A stretch of DNA of 64,000 nt from Orientallactaga sibirica (GCA_036365145.1 JAEOAD010002279.1:368001-432000); one strand, 5' to 3'; numbered from the stretch's first letter, positions 20,696-33,465 are shown. The notes: generated by a model not told the origin, from the sequence alone. Translations and numbers: made by a program.

Positions 20696-21643
20696 GCTCC
20701 ATCAGAGGACCCCTCCCTCCCCCTGCACAGTGATGGGGACAGGGACATACTCTATCAGAGGACCCCTCCCTCTCCATGCACAGTGATGGGCACAGAGACA
20801 TACTCCATCAGAGGACCCCTCCCTCTCCATGCACAGTGAGGGGCACAGAGACATACTCCATCAGAGGACCCCTCCCTCCCCATGCACAGTGATGGGGACA
20901 GTGACATACTCCAGAAGAGGACCTTTCCCTCCCCAAGCACAGTGACGGGGACAGGGACATACTCCATCAGAGGACCCCTCCCTCCCCATGCACAGTGACA
21001 GGGACATACTCCATCAGAGGACCCCTCCCTCCCCATGCACAGTGACGGGGACAGGGACATACTCCAGCAGAGGACCTCTCCCTCCCCATGCACAGTGACA
21101 GGGACAGGGACATACTCCATCAGAGGACCCCTCCCTCCCCATGCACAGTGACGGGGACAGGGACATACTCCATCAGAGGACCCCTCCCTCCCCATGCACA
21201 GTGACAGGGACATACTCCATCAGAGGACCCCTCCCTCCCCATGCACAGTGACAGGGACATACTCCATCAGAGGACCCCTCCCTCCCCATGCACAGTGACG
21301 GGGACAGGGACATACTCCAGCAGAGGACCCCTCCCTCCCCATGCACAGTGACAGGGACAGGGACATACTCCATCAGATGACCCCTCCCTCCCCATGCACA
21401 GTGACAGGGACAGGGACATACTCCATCAGATGACCCCTCCCTCCCCATGCACAGTGACGGGGACAGGGACATACTCCAGCAGAGGACCCCTCCCTCCCCA
21501 TGCACAGGGACGGGACAGTGGCATGCTCCATCAGGGGACCCCTCCCTCCCCATGCACAGGGACGGGGACAGTGGCATGCTCCATCAGGGGACCCTCCCTC
21601 CCTCCCCATGCACAGGGATGGGGACAGTGGCATGCTCCATCAG
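20696..21643. repeat. 53-bp minisatellite, 18 units
   Basis: Eighteen head-to-tail units of the pattern GAGGACCCCTCCCTCCCCAT / GCACAGTGACGGGGACAGGG / ACATACTCCATCA. Most are 53 bp, and three have lost a 6-bp GGGGAC-type step (47 bp). Edge units differ in a graded way: GATGGGCACAGAGACA at the left, GTGGCATGCTCCATCAGG at the right. Because 53 is not a multiple of three and the unit lacks minus-strand stops, it creates spurious minus-strand open frames of up to 152 codons. Confidence 0.95.
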
Positions 21644-22534
21644 TGGGGCGTGCTTGTTGTACTTGTAGAGTGGTGGGGGCTGCCTGGGGCTGCTTAGCAA
21701 ATAGGCATTGCCTGGCTTGAAGACTGCCTGGTGTCCAAGGGCAACTGCTGATCATAGACTACTCTTGGATGCTTTCAAAGGCTGGACCACCCTTTAGTAC
21801 TCACTCTTTGCCAAGATTTCTCTCTCTCTCTTTCTCTAAAAGCTGGGCTCAGCCAGTTGTCTTGCAGTGACCACGTTTGTTGGTGAGACTCTTGTAAAAG
21901 CCAGTGCCTTGCTCTTTTTCTAAAATCGATCATTTTCTTTTCTCCTATAGTGTGAAGGGATGTTGTGAAAGAAAAATAAGAGAGCTCAGGGGAAAGGAAA
22001 AAAAAATAAAAGAAGGGTGCAATGACAATGGCGAGATGTTCAGGGAAAGCTTCTGATTTCAAGTACAACCAGATAGTGGGCAGGAAGGAGGGGAGACAGA
22101 GGAGGAGTCAGAGGAGGAGGAAGATGAAAGCAGGGGCCCAAGGGGACAGATAACAGAGAGGTGAATCCCACTATGAGGGGACCTGTCCTGTCATCCGGCT
22201 TGAAATGTCATGGAGACTCTCCAATGGTACACGACTCATTCCAGACAGGCTGCCTGGACCCTGCTCAGACACTTACTAAATAAGGGTTGCATCACACACT
22301 AATTTCTCTTTTTGTCCTCCTTTGGCGTCTCCAGCTTGTTGTGTGTGGGGGGAGGTGTTGGGGGGGGGGCTAAGGGACCGGGACAGCTGTGTTTACAGGA
22401 CAGAGGTGCTGCATCCAGTCAAGTGCTTGCTGGAGACAGTCAGGTGAGGCACCCTGGCTGTACAGGCGGAACCTCTGATGAGCTCTGGAGGAGGTGTTCC
22501 TTTGTGAATCTTGTTTCCATGAAATGGAGAGGTT
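21644..22534. other. Unique DNA, no gene recognised
   Basis: No SINE or coding signature. A GA-rich patch at 22,085-22,130 and a G-run at about 22,346-22,370 are the only structure seen. Confidence 0.5.
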
Positions 22535-22792
22535 TTTATTTTTTGTATTTTTGGAGACAGACACAGAGAGAGAGACAGAGAGAGTCAGAGGAAGACAGAT
22601 AGAGATGGGCGCACCAGCAGTCTCTCAGCTGCTGTGAATGAAATCCAGATGCGTGCGCCCCCTTGTGGGCAAGTGTGGCATTGCGCCCTTGCGTCACTTT
22701 GCATCTGGCTAAATGTGGGACCTGGAGATTGGAACTGATGTTCTTAGGCTTAGCAGGCAGGTGCCTTAACCGATAAGCCATCTCTCCAGCCC
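22535..22792 (-). mobile_element. tRNA-derived SINE (type B)
   Basis: Complete reverse-strand element. TGGAGASKTTTTTA flanks it at about 22,524 and 22,793. Confidence 0.9.
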
Positions 22793-22904
22793 TGGAGACT
22801 TTTTAAAAAAGTGTATTCTTTGTTTAACCTTGGGAGAATAAGGAACAATTAAGGCCAGTACAGTAAATATTCTTCCATGTCATCCAGAACTTGAAGTCAT
22901 GGGA

Positions 22905-23120
22905 AAATGATTGAAGGTCATGTTGTCCACTCCAGCATCCTCTGAGCCTCCCAGCTCACCTCATGGCCTCTGGGACAAGGCCCTCCATATCTGTGACGTG
23001 GTCTTCCTGAAATACCCTTTGGTCTTGTTTTTTCCCCAGATCAAAATCCTAACAGGCTCCCTACTGCCTAAAGCATATTGCTAAATCCCTGACCACAGCT
23101 TTACAGGACTTGGTGCTTCT
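22905..23120. mobile_element. Possible L2-like remnant
   Basis: GGGACAAGGCCCTCCATATCTG and nearby words resemble an ancient L2 segment. Very diverged. Confidence 0.3.
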
Positions 23121-23134
23121 GTCTGATGTTGTTG

Positions 23135-23663
23135 ACACACCTGTGCACATATACACATGTCTCACATACCACATACACAGACACTTGCACATATACCTTT
23201 ACACACATGCACCCAGCTCTACAAAGACCATCACGAACATTTACAGCAACACGTGTGCACATTCACATCAGTCACACCAGACAATAACATGCTTACACAA
23301 ATACCCACTCTCATACATACACACATTACACACTTTTACACACATACACAGCATATTACATTTACACCCTTATGCACACTCCCAAACTATACATACAGCA
23401 TTACATACATCCTCATGCATATGTACAGATCATTGCATATACTCGCTCACATAAATATATACATAGTACACCATTCACACATAAGCGCATACATGTGTAC
23501 ACATACACACACCATCACAAATCTATGCACCTTCTACTTACACCCACACACCATATACCTACTCACACACCACATCTAACTTACCTTTTACACACACATG
23601 CTCTACTCCCATCATATCAGCCACACATGCACTTCCTATGCCTATACTACAAAGACTTAATAT
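23135..23663. repeat. Imperfect CA/CATA-rich low-complexity DNA
   Basis: Degenerate ACACAT/ACATAC repeats up to the edge of the first copy of the 4.17-kb duplication. Frames of 114-140 codons through it are low-complexity artefacts. Confidence 0.85.
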
Positions 23664-23698
23664 ATACACACAAACAAAATGGCATTGCATCCTTTCAC

Positions 23699-25490
23699 AT
23701 ATACACCACCACCACCACCAATACCAACACCGTCACCACCACCACCACCACCACCAATAACACCATCATCATCATCACCACCACCAATACCAACACCGTC
23801 ATCACCACCACCACCACCACCACCATCAATACCAACACCATCACCACCACCAGCACCACCAATAACAACACCATCATCATCACCATCAATAACAACACCA
23901 TCACCACCACCATCAATACCACAACCATCATCATCATCACCACCACCAATACCAATACCACAACCATCATGACCACCACCACCACTACAACACCACCACC
24001 ACCATCACCACCACCATCATCACCACCACTACCACCACCAATACAACACTACCACCACCATCACCACCACCATCATCACCACCACCATCACCACCACCAT
24101 CATCACCACCACCACCACCACCACCACAACACCACCACCACCATCACCACCACCATCATCACCACCACCACCACCATCAATACCACAACCATCACCACCA
24201 CTATCAATATAAGACCATCATCACCACCACCACCATCACCACCACCGCCAATAACAACACCATCATCATCAGCACCATTAATACTACAACCGCCACCACC
24301 AACACCACCACCATCAATACCAACACCATCATCATCACCATCAATAACAACACAATCTCCACCACCACCATCAATAACAATACCACCACTACCATCAATA
24401 CAACACTATCATCATCACCACCACCACCATCACCACCACCACCACCAATAACAACACCATCATCATCACCACCATCAATAACAACACCATCATCACCATC
24501 ACCCCCAATCACCACCATCACCACCACCCCCACCAACACTACAACCATCATCATCACCACCACCACCATCAATACCACAACCATCACCACCACTATCAAT
24601 ATAAGACCGTCATCACCACCACCACCATCACTACCACCACCAATAACAACACCATCATCATCAGCACCATTAATACTACAACCGCCATCACCAACACCAC
24701 CACCATCAATACCAACACCATCATCATCACCATCAATAACAACACAATCTCCACCACCACCATCAATAACAATACCACCACTACCATCAGTACAACACTA
24801 TCATCATCACCACCACCACCATCACCACCACCACCACCAATAACAACACCATCATCATCACCACCATCAATAACAACACCATCATCATCACCACCATCAA
24901 TAACAACACCATCATCATCACCACCATCAATAACAACACGATCATCATCACCACCATCAATAACAACACCATCATCATCACCACCATCAATAACAACACC
25001 ATCATCACCATCACCCCCAATCACCACCACCACCACCACCAGTACTACAAGCATCATCATCACCACCACCACCATCACCACCAATAACAACACCATCATC
25101 ATCACCACCATCAATAACAACACCATCATCACCATCACCCCAAATCACCACCACCACCACAACCATCACCACCACCACCACCATCACCACCAATAACAAC
25201 ACCATCATCATCTCCTCCATCAATAACAACACCATCATCACCACCACTACCATCAATACCACAGCCACCATCACCAGCACCCCATCAATACCAACACCAA
25301 CACCATCACCACCACTACCACCACCACCATCAATACCACCACCATCAATACAACCCCATCATCACCACCACCACAACCATCAATACAACACCATCATCAT
25401 CACCACCACCCCCATCAATACAAACCATCATCATCACCACCACCCCCATCAGCAGCATTATCACCACCAGCATCACCACCACCATCAACA
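23699..25490. repeat. CAC/ATC/AAC trinucleotide array with higher-order structure, copy 1
   Basis: About 1.8 kb of CAC, ATC, AAT and AAC triplets. A word with CTATCAATATAAGACC recurs 392 bp apart (24,201 and 24,593), and a 30-bp step (CCACCATCAATAACAACACC + ATCATCATCA) is repeated about six times at 24,840-25,015. His-, Thr- and Pro-rich frames on the plus strand (up to 359 codons) and Val/Asp/Gly frames on the minus strand follow from the triplets. Confidence 0.95.
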
Positions 25491-27040
25491 GCAGGGGACC
25501 TTATTACCTCTACCTTATTATGCTTTTGAACACTTTTCATGTAATTCTGCTGTATTCAAAATGCTCTCCCATTTTCCTACAAGGAAACTCCGGCTTCCAT
25601 GAGGCTCACTGAGGGCCAGGAGTCACATGTCAAGTGACCCTAGCACTGGCATTGGGTCCCTGTGGGTCTGGTGTCAGCATCATTTCTCGTTTTTTTTCTC
25701 TGGGCTCTTTCCACTTTTCGACTGATCCTTGTTGCTATTATTAACACTCAGCAAAGCATGACATCATCAGATTTCTTCTTGTATTTTTTGTTGTTAACTG
25801 AATGCTCAGTAGGTCTGGAGAGCCTTGAAAGATACAATATTTGCATTTCAGTGACCTGAGTGTTTTTTTCTTTTTTTTTTTCTCTATTGCATGATTAGGC
25901 GTCTGCAGGGTTGCCGGATGTTTTGTCTATCTCTTTAAATTCCATGGAAATAGAATAATAATATTTCCTACTGTGTTTTCTAACAGGGTATTGGGATTAG
26001 GTAAATTGGGATCCCTGTGATTTGAAGTCCCAGAGTGGGAAAGACTCCTTGTGACAGAGATAAAGTGTTTCTCAGGTTGAAATAAACCACATTGAGACGC
26101 CCCCCGTGCCAGGCTGTTTAGTTTGGAACAGGAAGTGGCCATTGCTTAGTGATACTTGTGTTCCTTTTTTATTGAGCACATGAAGGAATTCTCTATCAAT
26201 ATACACTGTGGTCACAGCCACATCGCAGAGGACAGGTGACCCCGTGACATCAGACAACCTTTTAATATACTGGTTCAGCACACGGGTTCCTATCTCAAAG
26301 GGGGCAGGTGGAATGAAAGAAGAGTGAATTCCAGATAAAGAAATTCATTTGTATTCATAGGCCTTTAATAAATAAAAGCACTTTTTTTGTTGTTTTGTTT
26401 TGTTTTTCTGCAATGAGCTGTGTGCTGTAGGTCCTGGGACTCTGGTTTAGTTAACATGGGATGCAGGTTCTTTAACGGCTTCTTTGTGTTGCAAAATGAC
26501 CATTTGTTTTGATGCAACTTGAGCTTAGAGCTTTAGTGACATTTTCTCCTAGCAAATATTTACAGCCAAGTTGGGAACTGACAAGCAGGAGGGTTTAAAA
26601 TGAAAATGTTACTCGAACTTGGTTGGTGTCTGAGTGCTGCACATGTTGTCACCATGGACAGAGTCCTAAGGGCTCACAATGTCTGTCAGTTTGTAGAGCT
26701 GGGAAAAAAATAAATAAAAAGCTGTTCTGGTTAGTGTTAGCTCTCAAGATCATCTCGTACGTGCGACATGGTGACCGTTTCCACTTCTGATCTGGTCGTG
26801 TTATGGTCACGGAACTCAGCTATTTGCATCATTTTCTTTATATTATGTTATAGACAAGCTGGGGCATCTTGGGGCATCCCAAGATTTATCCCCACTCTCA
26901 TTCTTATTCTTGTGCTTGTTTTCCTGCCTGAAACACCTTCTCTTTCAAACCTACAAGCTCTAGTCTTTGCCAGCTGAAGCCAGTTCGTACAGCATGCAGG
27001 AGCTCTTTGCACTCCACTACATGCAATGTTGACCACCACT
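25491..27040. other. Unique DNA inside copy 1
   Basis: No repeat or gene recognised. A 69-codon minus-strand frame (26,072-26,281) is open here and in the second copy (30,240-30,449) with one residue changed (Asn to Lys), which adds nothing because the copies are almost identical. Confidence 0.5.
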
Positions 27041-27056
27041 GACAATGGAGGTTTTT

Positions 27057-27213
27057 TTTTTTTTTTTTTTGGTTTTTCGAGGTAGGGTCTCACTCTGGCC
27101 CAGGCTGACCTGGAATTAACTATGTAGTCTCAGGGTGGCCTTGAACTCATGGCGATCCTCCTACCTCTGCCTCCCGAGTGCTGGGATTAAAGGCGTGAGC
27201 CACCACGCCCGGA
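27057..27213 (-). mobile_element. B1-type SINE, copy 1
   Basis: Reverse-strand B1. GACAATGGAGGTTTTT at 27,041 and 27,214 is its target-site duplication. Confidence 0.92.
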
Positions 27214-27455
27214 GACAATGGAGGTTTTTATTACTATTTTGGGTGTAAAAGTTTATATAAATAATAGAAGTTAGTTGTAAAAAGAAGAAAGTGTAGAAAT
27301 ATATAAGGTGTTGCATAAAAAATCACTTAATTCTAGCTTTTGTGTTCCCTATCATTTTGTGACTCCTGTGTATATGTATATAATATGTAGATGGATGTAA
27401 TTTTATATACTGTGTTGTATTATATAGACTATTTGTCTTTTATTCTGTACACCTA

Positions 27456-27477
27456 CTTATTCTTTTGAGAGTGAAAG

Positions 27478-27519
<42 letters not shown>

Positions 27520-27700
27520 GGCACGCCAGGGCCTTCAGCAACTGTGAACAAACTCCAGGCACTTGTGCCCCTTGTGGTCATGTGCGACATTGCATGCTTG
27601 CGTCACTGTGTGGCTGGCTATGTGGGACTTGGAGATTCGAACATGGAGTCCTTAGGCTTCACAGGCAAGCATCTTAACCGCTAAGCCATCTCTCTAGCCC
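27456..27700 (-). mobile_element. tRNA-derived SINE with (GA)n, copy 1
   Basis: Reverse-strand element with features of types A and B and a GA run at 27,484-27,517. TACACCTACTT at 27,449 and about 27,703 is its target-site duplication. Confidence 0.9.
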
Positions 27701-27867
27701 TATACACCTACTTTTTAATACAGCTCTTTGATTGTTTTCAAATTAATCTAACTACCTAGATTTCCTGTGTGTTACCTTATCTTCTATTGTCATTTATACA
27801 CAGATATATTTATTTACACTGCACCCAGCTTGATACACACAAACAAAATGGCATTGCATCCTTTCAC

Positions 27868-29650
27868 ATATACACCACCACCACCACCAATACCAACACC
27901 GTCACCACCACCACCAATAACACCATCATCATCATCACCACCACCAATACCAACACCGTCATCACCACCACCACCACCACCACCATCAATACCAACACCA
28001 TCACCACCACCAGCACCACCAATAACAACACCATCATCATCACCATCAATAACAACACCATCACCACCACCATCAATACCACAACCATCATCATCATCAC
28101 CACCACCAATACCAATACCACAACCATCATGACCACCACCACCACTACAACACCACCACCACCATCACCACCACCATCATCACCACCACTACCACCACCA
28201 ATACAACACTACCACCACCATCACCACCACCATCATCACCACCACCATCACCACCACCATCATCACCACCACTACCACCACCAATACAACACCACCACCA
28301 CCATCACCACCACCATCATCACCACCACCACCACCATCAATACCACAACCATCACCACCACTATCAATATAAGACCATCATCACCACCACCACCATCACC
28401 ACCACCGCCAATAACAACACCATCATCATCAGCACCATTAATACTACAACCGCCACCACCAACACCACCACCATCAATACCAACACCATCATCATCACCA
28501 TCAATAACAACACAATCTCCACCACCACCATCAATAACAATACCACCACTACCATCAATACAACACTATCATCATCACCACCACCACCATCACCACCACC
28601 ACCACCAATAACAACACCATCATCATCACCACCATCAATAACAACACCATCATCACCATCACCCCCAATCACCCCCAACACCACCACCCCACCAACACTA
28701 CAACCATCATCATCACCACCACCACCATCAATACCACAACCATCACCACCACTATCAATATAAGACCGTCATCACCACCACCACCATCACTACCACCACC
28801 AATAACAACACCATCATCATCAGCACCATTAATACTACCACCGCCATCACCAACACCACCACCATCAATACCAACACCATCATCATCACCATCAATAACA
28901 ACACAATCTCCACCACCACCATCAATAACAATACCACCACTACCATCAGTACAACACTATCATCATCACCACCACCACCATCACCACCACCACCACCAAT
29001 AACAACACCATCATCATCACCACCAACAATAACAACACCATCATCATCACCACCATCAATAACAACACCATCATCATCACCACCATCAATAACAATGCTG
29101 ATCATCATCACCACTATCAATAACAACACCATCATCATCACCACCATCAATAACAACACCATCATCACCATCACCCCCAATCACCACCACCACCACCACC
29201 AGTACTACAAGCATCATCATCACCACCACCACCATCACCACCAATAACAACACCATCATCATCACCACCATCAATAACAACACCATCATCACCATCACCC
29301 CAAATCACCACCACCACCACACAACCATCACCACCACCACCACCATCACCACCAATAACAACACCATCATCATCTCCTCCATCAATAACAACACCATCAT
29401 CACCACCACTACCATCAATACCACAGCCACCATCACCAGCACCCCATCAATACCAACACCAACACCATCACCACCACTACCACCACCACCATCAATACCA
29501 CCACCATCAATACAACCCCATCATCACCACCACCACAACCATCAATACAACACCATCATCATCACCACCACCCCCATCAATACAAACCATCATCATCACC
29601 ACCACCCCCATCAGCAGCATTATCACCACCAGCATCACCACCACCATCAA
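27868..29650. repeat. CAC/ATC/AAC trinucleotide array, copy 2
   Basis: Same triplet array and internal order as in copy 1, with a few triplet gains or losses (for example a 9-bp shorter CAC run near 27,905) and scattered base changes such as AACAATGCTGATC at about 29,090. Confidence 0.95.
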
Positions 29651-31224
29651 CAGCAGGGGACCTTATTACCTCTACCTTATTATGCTTTTGAACACTTTTC
29701 ATGTAATTCTGCTGTATTCAAAATGCTCTCCCATTTTCCTACAAGGAAACTCCGGCTTCCATGAGGCTCACTGAGGGCCAGGAGTCACATGTCAAGTGAC
29801 CCTAGCACTGGCATTGGGTCCCTGTGGGTCTGGTGTCAGCATCATTTCTCGTTTTCTTTCTCTGGGCTCTTTCCACTTTTCGACTGATCCTTGTTGCTAT
29901 TATTAACACTCAGCAAAGCATGACATCATCAGATTTCTTCTTGTATTTTTTTGTTGTTAACTGAATGCTCAGTAGGTCTGGAGCCTTGAAAGATACAATA
30001 TTTGCATTTCAGTGACCTGAGTGTTTTTCTTACATGTTTTTTTTTTTTTCTCTATTGCATGATTAGGCGTCTGCAGGGTTGCCGGATGTTTTGTCTATCT
30101 CTTTAAATTCCATGGAAATAGAATAATAATATTTCCTACTGTGTTTTCTAACAGGGTATTGGGATTAGGTAAATTGGGATCCCTGTGATTTGAAGTCCCA
30201 GAGTGGGAAAGACTCCTTGTGACAGAGATAAAGTGTTTCTCAGGTTGAAATAAACCACATTGAGACGCCCCCCGTGCCAGGCTGTTTAGTTTGGAACAGG
30301 AAGTGGCCCTTGCTTAGTGATACTTGTGTTCCTTTTTTATTGAGCACATGAAGGAATTCTCTATCAATATACACTGTGGTCACAGCCACATCGCAGAGGA
30401 CAGGTGACCCCGTGACATCAGACAACCTTTTAATATACTGGTTCAGCACACGGGTTCCTATCTCAAAGGGGGCAGGTGGAATGAAAGAAGAGTGAATTCC
30501 AGATAAAGAAATTCATTTGTATTCATAGGCCTTTAATAAATAAAAGCACTTTTTTTGTTGTTTTGTTTTGTTTTTCTGCAATGAGCTGTGTGCTGTAGGT
30601 CCTGGGACTCTGGTTTAGTTAACATGGGATGCAGGTTCTTTAACGGCTTCTTTGTGTTGCAAAATGACCATTTGTTTTGATGCAACTTGAGCTTAGAGCT
30701 TTAGTGACATTTTTCTCCTAGCAAATATTTACAGCCAAGTTGGGAACTGACAAGCAGGAGGGTTTAAAATGAAAATGTTACTCGAACTTGGTTGGTGTCT
30801 GAGTGCTGCACATGTTGTCACCATGGACAGAGTCCTAAGGGCTCACAATGTCTGTCAGTTTGTAGAGCTGGGAAAAAATAAATAAAAAGCTGTTCTGGTT
30901 AGTGTTAGCTCTCAAGATCATCTCGTACGTGCGACATGGTGACCGTTTCCACTTCTGATCTGGTCGTGTTATGGTCACGGAACTCAGCTATTTGCATCAT
31001 TTTCTTTATATTATGTTATAGACAAGCTGGGGCATCTTGGGGCATCCCAAGATTTATCCCCACTCTCATTCTTATTCTTGTGCTTGTTTTCCTGCCTGAA
31101 ACACCTTCTCTTTCAAACCTACAAGCTCTAGTCTTTGCCAGCTGAAGCCAGTTCGTACAGCATGCAGGAGCTCTTTGCACTCCACTACATGCAATGTTGA
31201 CCACCACTGACAATGGAGGTTTTT

Positions 31225-31382
31225 TTTTTTTTTTTTTTTGGTTTTTCGAGGTAGGGTCTCACTCTGGCCCAGGCTGACCTGGAATTAACTATGTAGTCTC
31301 AGGGTGGCCTTGAACTCATGGCGATCCTCCTACCTCTGCCTCCCGAGTGCTGGGATTAAAGGCGTGAGCCACCACGCCCGGA
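31225..31382 (-). mobile_element. B1-type SINE, copy 2
   Basis: Duplicate of the B1 at 27,057-27,213, with the same insertion site and duplication word. Confidence 0.92.
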
Positions 31383-31625
31383 GACAATGGAGGTTTTTAT
31401 TACTATTTTGGGTGTAAAAGTTTATATAAATAATAGAAGTTAGTTGTAAAAAGAAGAAAGTGTAGAAATATATAAGGTGTTGCATAAAAAAATCACTTAA
31501 TTCTAGCTTTTGTGTTCCCTATCATTTTGTGACTCCTGTGTATATGTATATAATATGTAGATGGATGTAATTTTATATACTGTGTTGTATTATATAGACT
31601 ATTTGTCTTTTATTCTGTACACCTA

Positions 31626-31647
31626 CTTATTCTTTTGAGAGTGAAAG

Positions 31648-31685
<38 letters not shown>

Positions 31686-31867
31686 GGCACGCCAGGGCCT
31701 TCAGCAACTGTGAACAAACTCCAGGCACTTGTGCCCCCTTGTGGTCATGTGCGACATTGCATGCTTGCGTCACTGTGTGGCTGGCTATGTGGGACTTGGA
31801 GATTCGAACATGGAGTCCTTAGGCTTCACAGGCAAGCATCTTAACCGCTAAGCCATCTCTCTAGCCC
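31626..31867 (-). mobile_element. tRNA-derived SINE with (GA)n, copy 2
   Basis: Duplicate of the SINE at 27,456-27,700. Its GA run is slightly shorter, and it has CCCCCTTG where copy 1 has CCCCTTG. Confidence 0.9.
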
Positions 31868-32088
31868 TATACACCTACTTTTTAATACAGCTCTTTGATT
31901 GTTTTCAAATTAATCTAACTACCTAGATTTCCTGTGTGTTACCTTATCTTCTATTGTCATTTATACACAGATATATTTATTTACACACATGCACCCAGCT
32001 CTACAAACCCCATGCAAAACATATCCACATGCACACCTATCACACCACAGACCTTTTACTTTCATTCTCTTTTACTTTGCAACCTCAT

Positions 32089-32206
32089 AGGTAAGGAGGG
32101 TGTTGCATGGCTATTTTACTTTTGCACTTCCTTGATATTTTCCAAGCAGGAGAATATTTCACATTTATTATGAGATATGGATTTTGTGAATCCATCATGC
32201 TGTCAT
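32089..32206 (+). repeat. Diverged direct repeat, left member
   Basis: TAAGGAGGGTGTTGCATGGC to about TCCATCAT is matched with scattered changes by 33,466-33,577. Family unknown. Confidence 0.8.
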
Positions 32207-32239
32207 AAACACCCATCCTCACACACGTGCACACAGCAC

Positions 32240-32294
<55 letters not shown>

Positions 32295-32296
32295 CT
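32240..32296. repeat. (AC)n(AT)n compound microsatellite
   Basis: About 19 AC repeats followed by about 8 AT repeats. Confidence 0.95.
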
Positions 32297-32507
32297 ACAC
32301 ATACATACACACCCATGCAGAGAGACTTCTGTCAATAACTTAAAAACAAAGCCATATGTACATTTCAGGTGTATTGCTTTTCTCTTTGGGTCAACTGGTA
32401 TAGATACGTTGCTATTTTCAATGGCTGTGTAATTTTTGACAGAATGAATACACTATGGATTTTTTTCAACCCTTTTGTTACTGATAGGCATTTATTTTTT
32501 GTCCATT

Positions 32508-32510
<3 letters not shown>

Positions 32511-32543
<33 letters not shown>

Positions 32544-32686
32544 GTTTTTCGAGGTAGAGTCTCACTCTGGCCCAGGCTGACATGGAATTCACTATGTAGT
32601 CTCAGGGTGGCCTTGAACTCATGGCGATCCTCCTACCTCTGCCTCCCGAGTGCTGGGATTAAAGGCGTGCGCCACCACGCCCGGCT
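32511..32686 (-). mobile_element. B1-type SINE
   Basis: Long T tail, GAGGTAGAGTCTCACTCTGG to CCCGGCT. TCCATTCATTTTT on both sides (32,501 and 32,687) is the target-site duplication. Confidence 0.92.
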
Positions 32687-32707
32687 TCCATTCATTTTTA
32701 TAAACGA

Positions 32708-32839
32708 TGCTGGGGAGATGGTTTAGCAGGTAAGGCATTTGCCTGAGAAGCTTAAGGACCCAGGTTCGATTCCCCAGGACCTATGTAAGCCAGATGCACA
32801 AGGTGGCACATGCGTTGCAACTGGAGGCCCTGGTGTACC

Positions 32840-32875
<36 letters not shown>

Positions 32876-32934
32876 CACTCTTTCTCTATCTGCCTCTCTC
32901 TCTTTCAAATAGATAAATAAATAAAATATTTTAA
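32708..32934 (+). mobile_element. tRNA-derived SINE (type A)
   Basis: TGCTGGGGAGATGGTTTAGC through GGTTCGATTCCCCAGG to (CT)n and ATAAATAAATAAAA. AAACRATGCTG on both sides is the target-site duplication. Confidence 0.9.
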
Positions 32935-33151
32935 ACAATGCTGAGATCATTTACCTTGTACATTTGTCATTTTATTGGTGCTTTGATTGGTATGCGTAGA
33001 TCCTCAAAAGTAGTTTTTCTCAACTAAATAATTGGTCTTTACTAAGGTTTTAGTAGATGGCACATGTTGCTTTTCAAGAGAATGTATCCACCTTCCCCTT
33101 TCCCTGTGTGAAGTAACCTGTCCCCCACTCGCTGGCTGCATGCATAATCAT

Positions 33152-33426
33152 TCTCTTTAAAAAAAATTTTTTTTATCATTTTATTTATTTTTTGGAGAGA
33201 GACACAGAGAGAGACAGACAGAGAGGGAGACAGATAGAGATGGGCACACCAGCAGTCTCTCAGCTGCTGTGAACGAAATCCAGATGCATGCGCCCCCTTG
33301 TGGGCAAGTGCGGCATTGCGCCCTTGCGCCACTTTGCATCTGGCTAAATGTGGGACCTGGAGATTGGAACTGGGTTCTTAGGCTTAGCAGGCAGGAGCCT
33401 TAACTGCTAAGCCATCTCTCCAGCCC
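33152..33426 (-). mobile_element. tRNA-derived SINE (type B)
   Basis: Reverse-strand element. CATAATCATTCTCT at about 33,142 and 33,426 is the target-site duplication. Confidence 0.92.
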
Positions 33427-33465
33427 ATAATCATTCTCTGTTAATCATTCTTTGCAAACCTGGTA

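Larger units (their letters stand above)
23664..27832 (+). repeat. 4.17-kb tandem duplication, copy 1
   Basis: Starts at ATACACACAAAC and ends shortly after GCACCCAGCT. It is matched along its full length by 27,833-32,000 at an offset of 4,162-4,169 bp. It contains the trinucleotide array, about 1.5 kb of unique DNA, one B1 and one tRNA-derived SINE. The unique part differs from copy 2 by only a few substitutions and homopolymer steps. Confidence 0.93.
27833..32000 (+). repeat. 4.17-kb tandem duplication, copy 2
   Basis: Full-length counterpart of 23,664-27,832. It ends at GCACCCAGCT (31,991-32,000). The right flank, TTTACACACATGCACC onward, also occurs left of copy 1 at about 23,198, so both outer edges share a short sequence. 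Confidence 0.93.

Noticed and set aside
20755..21633. Repetitive protein frames (MGREGSSDGVCPC-like) on the minus strand
   Set aside because: They are read-through of the 53-bp minisatellite, which is open in more than one frame because 53 is not divisible by three.
20696..21643. CRISPR array
   Set aside because: The units abut with no distinct spacers and the surroundings are a mammalian genome with B1 SINEs.
23372..25280. His/Thr/Pro-rich and Val/Asp/Gly-rich proteins of up to 359 residues
   Set aside because: Pure translation of CAC/ATC/AAC triplets, on both strands and in several frames. The same applies to 27,767-29,298.
26072..26281. 69-codon minus-strand frame kept open in both duplication copies
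   Set aside because: The copies are too similar for shared openness to mean selection, and one of the few differences is an amino-acid change (Asn/Lys).
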